Assembly (NCBI GenBank): GCA_033675265.1
Contig: JAUJYZ010000540.1
Location: forward strand, 124,001-188,000
Length of the DNA: 64,000 nucleotides
Direction: 5' to 3'
Origin: Actinostola sp. cb2023
Taxonomy: Eukaryota; Cnidaria; Anthozoa; Actiniaria; Actinostolidae
Shown: in pieces, positions 20,966-32,900 of the stretch
Layout: each line of letters opens with the position of its first letter
Numbering within the stretch: the first letter of the stretch is position 1
Position numbers and translations under genes: made by a program
Notes under the pieces: model-generated
Told to the model about the DNA's origin: nothing
Databases searched by the model: none
What the model saw: the letters and a program-made list of their open reading frames with translations, nothing else

Positions 20966-23900
20966 AACAAAAGAGGAAGAAAAAGGAGAGCAGAAGGAGA
21001 AGGAGAAGGAGAAGGAGGAGGAGAAGGAGAGGGAGAAGGAGAGGGAGAGAGAGAGGGAGAGGAGAGGGAGAGGGAGAGGGAGAGGGGAGAAAGAGAGGGA
21101 GAGGAGAGGGAGAGAGAGGGGAGAGGAAGAGAGAGAGGGAGAAGGAGAGAAAGAGGGAGAGAAAGAGGGAGAGAAAGAGGGAGAGAAAGAGGGAGAGGGA
21201 GAGAAAGAGGGAGAGGGAGAGGAGAGGGAGAGGGAGGGGGAGTGGGAGGGGAGAGGGAGAGGGAGGAGGGAGTGGGAGTGGGAGAGGGAGGGAGAGGGAG
21301 AGGGAGAGGGAGAGGGAGAGGGAGAGGGAGAGGGAGAGGGAGAGGGAGAGGGAGAGGGAGAGGGAGAGGGAGAGGGAGGGAGGGAGAGGGAGGAGGGAGA
21401 GGGAGAGGGAGGGAGAGGGAGAGAGAGAGGAGAGGGAGAGGGAGAGAAAGAGGGAGAGGAGAGGGAGAGGGAGAAGGAGAGAAAGAGGGAGAGAAAGAGG
21501 GAGAGAAAGAGGGAGAGGGAGAGGGAGAGGGAGAGGGAGAGGGAGAGGAGAGGGAGAGGGAGAGGGAGAGGGAGAGGGAGAGGGGAGAGGGAGAGGGAGA
21601 GGGAGAGGGAGGGAGGGAGAGGGAGAGGGAGAGGGAGAGGGAGAGGGAGAGGGAGAGGGAGAGGGAGAGGGAGAGGAGAGGGAGAGGAGAGGGAGAGGGA
21701 GGGGAGAGGGAGAGGGAGAGGGAGAGGGAGAGGGAGAGGGAGAGGGAGAGGGAGAGGGAGAGGGAGAGGGAGAGGGAGAGGAGAGGGAGAGGGAGAGGGA
21801 GAGGGAGAGGGAGAGGGAGAGGGAGAGGGAGGGAGGGAGAGGGAGAGGGAGAGGGAGAGGGAGAGGGAGAGGGAGAGGGAGAGGGAGAGGGAGGGAGAGG
21901 GAGAGGGAGAGGAGAGGGAGAGGGGAGGAGAGGGAGAGGGAGAGGGAGAGGGAGAGGGAGAGGGAGAGGGAGAGGGAGAGGGAGAGGGAGAGGGAGAGAG
22001 AGAGGAGAGGGAGAGGGACTACTTGATTACCCCATCTAACTCAAGGCATCGCTAAACAACACCTAGTAATGTCAACAACTGACCTGATAACTAACTCAGA
22101 AGGTCGACGAACTCGGTCAAGACAATGAGCAACACTAAGGACCCACTGATTGGAGATAAGGGCTCCTGCACAGAACATAAACTGTCGTGTGTTCATTATC
22201 ACTGCTTGCCACGGCCAGTCTCCGGGTGATGAAGTTTGCCTTCTACTACTGAAGTACTTAGCACTAGCTGATACGGCTAATCTTTGCCCACACTCTTAAG
22301 AAATACACAGAAGAACATAGAAAGGATGTTTAAAAACATGAATAACGCTAACACAGCATGAAGGCAAATACAAGCACATTTCCTTGCAGTGAAACGGGCG
22401 ACGATGCAAGCATGCTACAATGCACATGTGAACTGGATGACTTCAGGCATGCTACAATGCACATGTGAACTGGATGACTTCAGGCATGCTACAATGCACA
22501 TGTGAACTGGATGACTTCAGGCATGCTACAATACACATGTGAACTGGATGACTTCAGGCATACTACAATACACATGTGAACTGGATGACTTCAGGCATGC
22601 TACAATGCACATGTGAACTGGATGACTTCAGGCATGCTACAATACACATGTGAACTGGATGACTTCAGGCATGCTACAATACACATGTGAACTGGATGAC
22701 TTCAGGCATACTACAATACACATGTGAACTGGATGACTTCAGGCATGCTACAATACACATGTGAACTGGATGACTTCAGGCATACTACAATACACATGTG
22801 AACTGGATGACTTCAGACATGCTACAATGCACATGTGAACTGGATGACTTCAGGCATGCTACAATACACATGTGAACTGGATGACTTCAGGCATGCTACA
22901 ATACACATGTGAACTGGATGACTTCAGGCATGCTACAATACACATGTGAACTGATGACTTCAGGATGATGACTTCAGGCATGCTACAATGCTACAATACA
23001 CATGTGAACTGGATGACTTCAGGCATGCTACAATACACATGTGAACTGGATGACTTCAGGCATGCTACAATACACATGTGAACTGGATGACTTCAGGCAT
23101 GCTACAATGCACATGTGAACTGGATGACTTCAGGCAAGCTATTTATATCGTAACTTACTTATTGGTGGTGTAGTTGGTATCACTTTGCGAGTGGGCGTGG
23201 TGGGGGGAGCTGCCGTCACCTGTCGTCCACCTTGTCCCAGACACACCACCCCAGCCGTCTCCTGACTGTTGCAATTATGAACCCCGAATTCTCTGTGTTT
23301 ACACTTGAATATATTGCTCTCAGTTCCTTTGCAACCCACGTCGTCTAACCAGATCTTCTTGGACGCACTCCCCCCGTAGGACCCACAACACGTCACACTC
23401 TTGGCTGACTTGAATCCAAGCATACGACAGACCACGTGACCACTTTGTAGGTTCCAGTTATCATCACAGACCGCACCCCACTCCCCTCGGTAGAGGATTT
23501 CGACACGACCAATGTTGGTGTAGGGAGTTCCAGCAAGTCGGATTTTCTCTGGTGGTCGATACGTGATATCTGGAGGGCAATGCGGGTTTTATTAGATGGT
23601 ATTATTGATTCTTGTAAGATCATAATATTAGAGGTTTTCATGGACAATTGCTTGGTTTCAATCAGCTGTTATAAGTCCTTGAATCTCATTATTTGCTTCA
23701 AATGACGGGCAAACACTGCCCTCCATGTGCTATCAAGCAGAGAGTAGTATAGACCTCCTTAGCTTGTATGCAAATTGCCCATTTCAAACCATGTGATGTA
23801 AACATGATATTCTCTGGAGAATTGTTCCTTTATATTTCTGAAATTTATTCGTTCGTATTGAAAGGACTAATTCTCCAGAGAACACCATGTTTACATCACA

Positions 23901-26900
23901 TGGTTTGAAATGGGCAATTTACATACGAAGCTAAAGAGGTCTATTCTATTGAAAAGGTACAATTCAGCTGATGAAATTTCCTCGCGAGACCGGAAATGAC
24001 GTCTATTGATATCAAGCAATTCTCTTGAAATTTTACAATTTACGATTTCACATTGTATAACGTTTCTGAAAACAGGTGTATAGTGTTAGGAAATTGATTG
24101 TTATTTTTAGTATTACACTGTTTATCTGACTGCTGAGTGCGCACACGATGACGTAATTACACAGGGATCCCACAGATAATGACATAAACGTACTTAGAGG
24201 TGGTGTTATAGGGAGTTTAGCATAGCATATGACACCAGCTTGTTCATTGTAGTTGCAATTATGACTGCCCCATGGAGCGTGTCGGCACTGACTCAACGAG
24301 CTCTCTGTTCCTTCACACTGCACATCGTCCATCCAGATCTTTTCTGACATCAATACTGGATATCTGCTGCAGCACGAGACACGGAGGGCACCAGAGAACC
24401 CAAGCATACGGCAGAGCACGTGACCTTCCTTTAAGCCCCAGTTATCATCACAGACTGATCCCCATTTGCCACCGTACAGGACGTTGACAGCTCCCTCGTT
24501 GGGACGTTTTCCACCAACAATGCGGACCCCGAAACCTAAGACCTCTGTATAGGAGAAAGCAAAAGCAACGTGGATTGAACGAATGCATCAAACATCGGGC
24601 ATGTGTCACCTATATTCTAGCTACGCGCCTATAAGAGGTGCAACAGGATCAAAACATCGGGCATGTGTCACCTATCTTCTAGCTACAGATAATGACCTAT
24701 AGAGAGGTGCAACAGGATCTGAGCAACATATCGGTTCATTGTAGTTCACCTATGACTTCTAGGAGCGTGCCTATAAGAGGTGCAACAGCTCTCAAAACAC
24801 ACTGGCATCGTGTCACCTATCTTCTAGCTACGCGCCTATAAGAGGTGCAGCAGGATCACGGAAAACATCGGGCAGAACCCACCTATCTTCTAGCTACGCG
24901 CCTATAAGAGGTGCAACAGGATCTGAAAACATCGGGCATGTGTCACCTATCTTCTAGCTACGCGCCTATAAGAGGTGCAACAGGATCTGAAAACATCCGA
25001 AACCTGTGTCACCTATCTTATAGCTACGCGCCTATAACGTGGTTGAACGAATCATCAAACATCGGGCATGTGTCACCTATCTTCTAGCTACGCGCCTATA
25101 AGAGGTGCAACAGGATCTGAAAACATCGGGCATGTGTCACCTATCTTCTAGCTACGCGCCTATAAGAGGTGCAACAGGATCTGAAAACATCGGGCATGTG
25201 TCACCTATCTTCTAGCTACGCGCCTATAAGAGGTGCAACAGGATCTGAAAACATCGGGCATGTGTCACCTATCTTCTAGCTACGCGCCTATAAGAGGTGC
25301 AACAGGATCTGAAAACATCGGGCATGTGTCACCTATCTTCTAGCTACGCGCCTTTTAGAGGTGCAACAGGATCAAAACATCGGGCATGTGTCACCTATCT
25401 TCTAGCTACACGCCTTTTAGAGGTGCAACAGGATTAAAACATCGGGCATACTGAAGAAAAACTACACATCATCACACAATATTTTAAATTTCATGTAATG
25501 ATTTTCCCGGTGCCGGTGTCAGAACTTGAACTGAATTTTCCCAAAGGAATATGCTTACAGGCTTGGCACCGTTTCCTTTCTATTCCCATTTCCCTCTCCC
25601 ATCCTCCCCTCTCACCATACAACCGGGCGCAAGCCCAGTATAGAAAGAGAATGAGAAAATGAGGTGGTCAGTAACAAAACGAAAAGAGTAAAATAAAGTT
25701 AACATGAACTGAAAGTGTGACTGTCAGAGGTTCTAGGGCTACCTTGTAGATCAAAACTAGCAATAGAGGATCAGTAATATTTAGGGTGCAAAAACAGAAG
25801 GATCCTTTAAAATGGTGGAAAATAATTCAATTTATATAATTATCCAAAAGTTATTCAAAAAATATTCAAAAATTATTTAAAAATTATACAAACATTCAAA
25901 AATGATTCAACAATGATTCAGAAATTATTCAAAAATTATTCAAAAAATTATTTTGGGTCTATATAATTGGAGGATACCACAGAATTTTCAATCCAACCTC
26001 CGTCAATCTTTTCAAAAACTTGTTCAAATGTTCTCGTAATAAAGAATGAGAATCCCCACCTACCTGTAGTCGGTTTTGTTGGTAAAGGAGTTGTAGTCGG
26101 AAGGTTGACCAGACATTTTACTCCTGCTAAATTCTTAGCATCGCAGTCGTAGGTTTCCCTTCTTCGTGTAACGCACTTTTTGATCGTCATTTCGTAGCCT
26201 CGACAACGAATGTCACTCAGCCAAATATGTCCAGCGCTTGGTCGACCATAGGCACTGCAGCAAGATATACTCATGGCACGAACGTATCCCATCGTACGAC
26301 AGAAAACGTCACCATCTCGTAGTTGCCATCCCTTGTCACATATAGAACCCCATATTCCTTCTATTAACACTTCTACGCGGCCCTCGTGAGCAGTTGGACC
26401 TCCAACAATACGTACGGTAGGTGTAGAAGTTGGAGTTGTCGGGGGAACTATGAAAATGAAACAGTTTGCATTGGTGGAGAAGTTGGAACTATAAAAATGA
26501 GACAGTTTACATTGGTGGAGAAGTTCGAACTATAAAAATGAAAGAGTTTGCATTGGTGGAGAAGTACAAGTACTAAGTACTAAGAGAATATATACAAGTA
26601 CTAAGAGAATATAATAAATTACATTGGTGGAGAATTAGGAACTAAGAGAATATAATAAATTACATTGGTGGAGAAGTAGGAACTAAGAGAATATAATAAA
26701 TTACATTGGTGGAGAATTAGGAACTAAGAGAATATAATAAATTACATTGGTGGAGAAGTAGGAACTAAGAGAATATAATAAATTATTTGCATGCATTGGT
26801 GGAGAATGTGGAACTAAAATAATGAAATAATTTCCAATGGTGGAGACTAAGGTAATGAACTAATATAACATGGGGGAGAATTGTTCTTCAATCAAGAAGT

Positions 26901-29900
26901 GTCATGCTATACATTAACTGGAGATATTTGTCTAAAAGCACAATAAGAATGGATAATATAGGTGGAGAGTTTGGGTGGAGAAGTTTGGGTGGAGAAGTTT
27001 GGGTGGAGAAATTTGGGTGAAGAAATTTGGGTGGAGAAGTTTGGGTGGAGAAGTTTGGGTGGAGAAGTTTGGTTGGAGATGTTGGTTGGAGAATTTTGGG
27101 TGGAGAAGTTTCGGGTGGAGAAATTTGGGTGAAGAAGTTTGAGTGGAGAAGTTTGGGTGGAGAAGTTTAGGTGGAGAAGTTTGGATGGAGAAGTTTGGGT
27201 GGAGAAGTTAGGCTGGAGGAGTTTGGGTGGAGAAATTGGGTGGAGAAGTTTGGGTGGAGAAGTTTGGGTGAGAAATTGGGGAAGAAATTTGGGTGGAGAA
27301 GTTTAGGTGGAGAAGTTTGGTGGAGAAGTTTGGGTGGAGAAGTTAGGGTGGAGGAGTTTGGGTGGAGAAGATTGGGTGGAGAAGTTTGGGTGGAGAAGTT
27401 TGGGTGGAGAAATTTGGGTGGAGAAATTTGGGTGGAGAAGTATGGGTGGAGAAGTTTGGGTGGAGAAGTTTGGGTGGAGAAGTTTGGGTGGAGATGTTTG
27501 AGTGGAGAATCTTAGTTGGAGAAATTTGGGTGGAGAAGTTTGGGTGGAGAAGTTTGGGTGGAGAAGTTTGGGTGGAGAAGTTTGGGTGGAGAAGTTTGGG
27601 TGGAGAAATTTGGGTGGAGAAGTTTGGGTGGAGAAGTTTGGGTGGAGAAGGTTTGGGTGGAGATGTTTGAGTGGAGAATCTTAGTTGGAGAATTTTGGGT
27701 GGAGAAGTTTCGGGTGGAGAAATTTGGGTGAAGAAGTTTGAGTGGAGAAGTTTGGGTGGAGAAGTTTAGGTGGAGAAGTTTGGGTGGAGAAGTTTGGGTG
27801 GAGAAGTTAGGGTGGAGGAGTTTGGGTTTGGGTGGAGAAGTTTGGGTGGAGAAGTTTGGGTGGAGAATTTTGGGTGGGAGAAATTTGGGTGGATAAGTAT
27901 GGGTGGAGAAATTTGGGTGGAGAAGTTTGGGTGGAGAAGTTTGGGTGGAGAGTTTGAGTGGAGGTTGGAGAAATTTGGGTGGAGAAGTTTGGGTGGAGAA
28001 GTTTGGGTGGAGAAGTTTGGGTGGAGATGTTTGAGTGGAGAATCTTAGTTGGAGAATTTTGGGTGGAGAAGTTTCGGGTGGAGAAATTTGGGTGAAGTTT
28101 GGGTGGAGAAGTTTGGGTGGAGAAGATTAGGTGGAGAAGTTTGGGTGGAGAAGTTTGGGTGGAGAAGTTTGGGTGGAGAAGTTTGGGTGGAGAAGTTTGG
28201 GTGGAGAAGTTTGGGTGGAGAAGTTTGGGTGGAGAATTTTGGGTGGAGAGGTTTGGGTGGAGAAGTGTTTGGGTGGAGGTGTTTGGTTGGAGAAGTTTGG
28301 GTGGAGAAGTTTGGGTGGAGAAGTTTGGATGGAGAAGTTTGGGTGGAGACGTTATGATCTTTGGATGACTGATATAGTATGTTCTTACTTGTTGTTGGAG
28401 GTAGTGTGATGTCCCCGCTATAACACTCCACCCCAGCGGTCTCTTCTTTGTTACAATTGTTGCTACCCCATTCACGGTGACGACACCTCACCAATGATTT
28501 CTCCCTTCCTTTGCACTGAACATCATCAAGCCATATAAGCCCACTTTGGACCACACCGTACTTACTGCAACACGACACACTGTTCGCCCTCCTGTACCCA
28601 AGTTGTCTGCAAATCACGTTACCGTTTCGTAATTTCCAGTAGTCGTCACATATAGCACCCCATCTTTTACGAAAGAGTACTTCCACACGGCCCTCGTGGG
28701 GAGTGGCCCCGCCGACTAGGCGAAAACGAAGTTTGGATAACTGTGAAACTGTTGGTGTAATCGGAATGAAATGTACTTAGTATCAAAGATGCGGTCCTAA
28801 GGGATCATGGAATATATTATTTCCAGCTATATATTTGTTGCTCTGGGCCCGGTGGCTCGAAGCGGTTTAATTAACGCTAACCCAGGGTTAAATATAGCCT
28901 CTCATCCAATCAAATTGCCAGAATAGCTATATTTAACCCTGGCCGGGTTAGCATTAACCCGCTTTCGAGCAATCAGGCCCAGATGACCACGTACAATGAC
29001 GGTACTACACTCACTAACCTGAACTGGAGGGACGTAAAAGAAACACCCGCAATGACTGGCTTAAACAATTCACACACACTATAACTTCTCTCCTGATTGT
29101 AAGCCGAGCGATGGCCATTAAGAGGTGCCCAGTTTTCCTTCCAAGTCCCCATGCACACACCCTTCCTTTCCCCTCTACATCCCCGGTATATCGTTTATAA
29201 GCTGCCTTATGGTATATACAGTCGAACCTCTACTAACGACCACCTCTACACAACGGCCACCTCTACACAACGGCCACCTCTACACAACGGCCACCTCTAC
29301 ACAACGGCCACCTCTCTCAACGGCCATGGTTTCTTATCCCGGTCACTAGTCATCCCATACAATTATTGTTACAGAATCCTCCTTACAACGGCTACCTCTA
29401 CACAACGGCCACCTCTCTCAACGGCCATGGTTTCTTATCCCGGTCACTAGTCATCCCATACAATTATTGTTAACAGAATCCTCCTTACAACGGCCACCTC
29501 TACACAACGGCCACCTCTCTCAACGGCCATGGTTTCTTATCCCGGCCACTAGTCATCCCATACAATTATTGTTACAGAATCCTCCTTACAACGGCCACCT
29601 CTACACAACGGTCACCTCTCTCAACGGCCATGGTTTCTTATCCCGGTCACTAGTCATCCCATACAATTATTGTTACAGAATCCTCCTTACAACGGCCACC
29701 TCTAAACAACGGCCACCTCTACACAACGGCCAAAACACTTTGTCTCAAGGTGGCCTGATTGTGGAGAGGTTCGGACTGTTATTGACATTTTGCACCATCC
29801 TTTTCCAGTAGCTTTCTCTAAGCATTCTAAAACTTTTTAGCTATGTAACATGCATGAATTTAACGCTACAAATGGCTATGTCCGTTACTTCGTACTAGGG

Positions 29901-32900
29901 GGTATAAGCGTGGGTGGAGGTTCGTTAGTGCAAATGACTCCAGCTTCTTCTGCTCCCTCGGCGCAGTTGTGAACTCCCCAGCCTCCATGTTTGCACGAGA
30001 ACAGCGAAGACTCTTTTCCGGTGCAGCTCATATCATCAAGCATCATGGGAGGTGTGTGACGCCCGCGAAAGCTGTTGCAGCAAGCAACCTGCTTGGCGCG
30101 TAGATATCCAAGTACACGACAAACAACGTTGCCATCTCGAAGATCCCAGTAGTCGTCACAAATTGTTCCCCATTCCCCGTCGTTCCAGACTTCCACACGG
30201 CCTTCGTCGGGGTTGAAGCCATCTCGAAGACGAATCTTCTCAGTCCCTGGCTTGGCAATTTTGATATCTTGGGTCAACAAAAATCATTATAAGTTTATGA
30301 TATGTTTGTGTAAGGTATTACGTAGTTTTGAGGTGACGTAGTAGAACGTTTGCTTAAGGGTTGTCGGTTCTCAGGAGGGATATGGTAGGCCCATTTAAAC
30401 GAGAGAAAATATAAGCTGTGGTTTAGGAATGTAATTAGTTAATTGGTTTAATTTTCGTTTCCTTAAAAGCAATTGTTTTACCAGGTTTCCCACGTTCGAT
30501 TTGTTTTAAATTTGACATGTGATGCCACTGGATAACAGACAAACTTGATATCCAAACAGATTGGAGTAGATACTTTAACTTTTTGGCAATTTTCGCCGGT
30601 TTAAGCCAATGAGATCACTAGTTTTAACAATAGCAAATTTAACCATTCCATCGTGCATTGCCGTTCAGTCGCCTAATTCTTACGTTGACTATTACTTAAG
30701 CTAATAGACCTTATTACCGATACGGCGGCCATCTTGAATTATGGGATGCCCAGAGTGCAAGCTAGTAACCATTTGGCCATGAAAAACTACGAAAACCTAA
30801 TTTAAAGCAATGAATTTGAACAAAATTATACAACAATACACAACACATGTAGATATTAAGTCATACAACAATATGGTTAGAGTGTGAAATAGAAATATAT
30901 TATATTGGCGCGACTCCACACTGTAGTACTGTACAGTTTTTTGGGTCATTTGCACCCTGAGCATCCCATAATATATTAGCCAAAACAATAGAATCCAAAA
31001 TGGCCGCCGTATCGGTAAAAAGGTCTATTACTTACTCTTTTTGCAGACTTTGCCGTCGCCATGGTGACCCTTTGGGCAAACGCATTTATAACTTCCAATG
31101 GTATTGACACAGTCATGGGTACAATTATCCATGTTCTCTGCGCACTCGTTGATATCTGTATTGAGATTCAATTAATTATTCCAGATCCCGTATCATCCCG
31201 TATCATCCCGTATCATCCCGTATCATCCCGTATCATCCCGTATCATCCCGTATACAGGTAATAACATTCTTAAAGTAAAATATAGATGACTGGATAGAGT
31301 CGTTTTCGTATGTGGGAAAGTTACTTCACCGTCACCGCACCGCGCCTTGCCGTATTAAAAGATCGAGTTTGATTGGATGAGATGCATCTGCACGCTTTTT
31401 GATTGCTTCAGAAAGGAAGCCATTTGAGTGTCACGGTACCAGGGTTCCCACTCATACGAAAACGACTCTCAACCACTAACTCACCAGTACAGTTACGTCC
31501 TTCTTTGGAAGGTGTATAACCGATGGGGCACGCTGTGGAATAATAACATACGTCAGTCCAATTAACAAGTCATACAAGTATTTTTATATGTAAATGTCCA
31601 AATCCGTGTAAATTTAGTTTACACGGAAAGTACACGAAATTTGCACGGAATTTGCACGAAATTTACACGGAATTTATACACGGAATATACACGGAATTTA
31701 CACGGAATTTGCACGGAATTTACACGGAATTTATACACGGAATTTGCACGGAATATACACGGAATTTACACGGAATTTGCACGGAATTTACACGGAATTT
31801 ACACGGAATTTGCACGGAATTTACACGGAATTTACGCCGCCTCCCCTGCCCTCCCATCCCTGCTTCGCCGCCGTCCCCTCCCCTCCCCTCAACCTATTTG
31901 TATACCTTCTTTATTTATTCACCATTTTGTTTTGTATACCAAATATTTATATTTTCACTGTATTTTCATATTTTCATTTCCTTTCTTCATTCACCTTTTT
32001 TTTCCTATCTTTTTCTTTTAATCTCTGTACCCTTTATTTATCTATTTATTTATTTATATTTATTTTTTATCTTTATTTTTTATTATTTTCTATTATTATT
32101 ATTTTATTTTTTTAAATTAAATTAAATCAAAATTTTAATTTTTTATTTATTTTTCTTTCTTTATATTTTTCTCTTTATTTAATTTTTTTATTTTTTTTTA
32201 TGCTTACTTTCCTCTTCCCTCTTCTCCTTCGTTCAATATGTATGGATTGAATCGCATTTGCCACCCATAAAAACCGCCCATAAAAACTGTCATGTTTTTT
32301 ATCTTCACATACAACCACTGCTCTCTTCATTTTTCCATATGTATGGGTTAATTGAATCGCATTTGCCACCCATAAAAACCGCCCATAAAAACTGTCATGT
32401 TTTTTATCCTCACATACAACCACTGCTCTCTTCATTTTTCCATATGTATGGGTTGAATTGCATTTGCCTATTATAAAAGCAACTTCAGTGAAATTAAGAC
32501 ATCCTAGACCTAGAATGGTCGGAGATAAAACGAGACATCCGATTTTTTTTATTGCTATCCAAACATAGACATTAGTTTATGAATACATTATTTAAAATGT
32601 GCACGGTGCGTGCGTGTCGTGTCATAACAGTATTTACCTAGTGGCGGTAAGGTCCGATACGATGATTTATCGCACACAAGCCCCGCTGTCTCCTTGAATC
32701 GATTACAGTTGTGTGTGCGTGTCACGTGTCATAACAGTATTTACCTAGTGGCGGTAAGGTCCGATACGATGATTTATCGCACACAAGCCCCGCTGTCTCC
32801 TTGAATCGATTACAGTTGTGTGTGCCAAATTTTCGGTGTTTACATTGGAAGAGCCAGTCTTCGTTCCCCTTGCAAATTACATCATCCATGAACATGTGAC

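Noticed and set aside
20862..22055. Open frames of 397 and 265 codons rich in Glu, Arg and Gly
   Set aside because: By-product of the homopurine GGGAGA array, which lies in an intron of the antisense protease gene.
22386..23140. CRISPR-like regular array
   Set aside because: The units are contiguous 37-bp tandem copies with no variable spacers, in an animal intron. The same holds for the 71-bp and 64-bp arrays.
27171..28686. Frames rich in [10 protein letters not shown] or [13 protein letters not shown]
   Set aside because: Both are translations of the 14-bp minisatellite. Only the part at 28389-28748 on the minus strand is a real SRCR exon.
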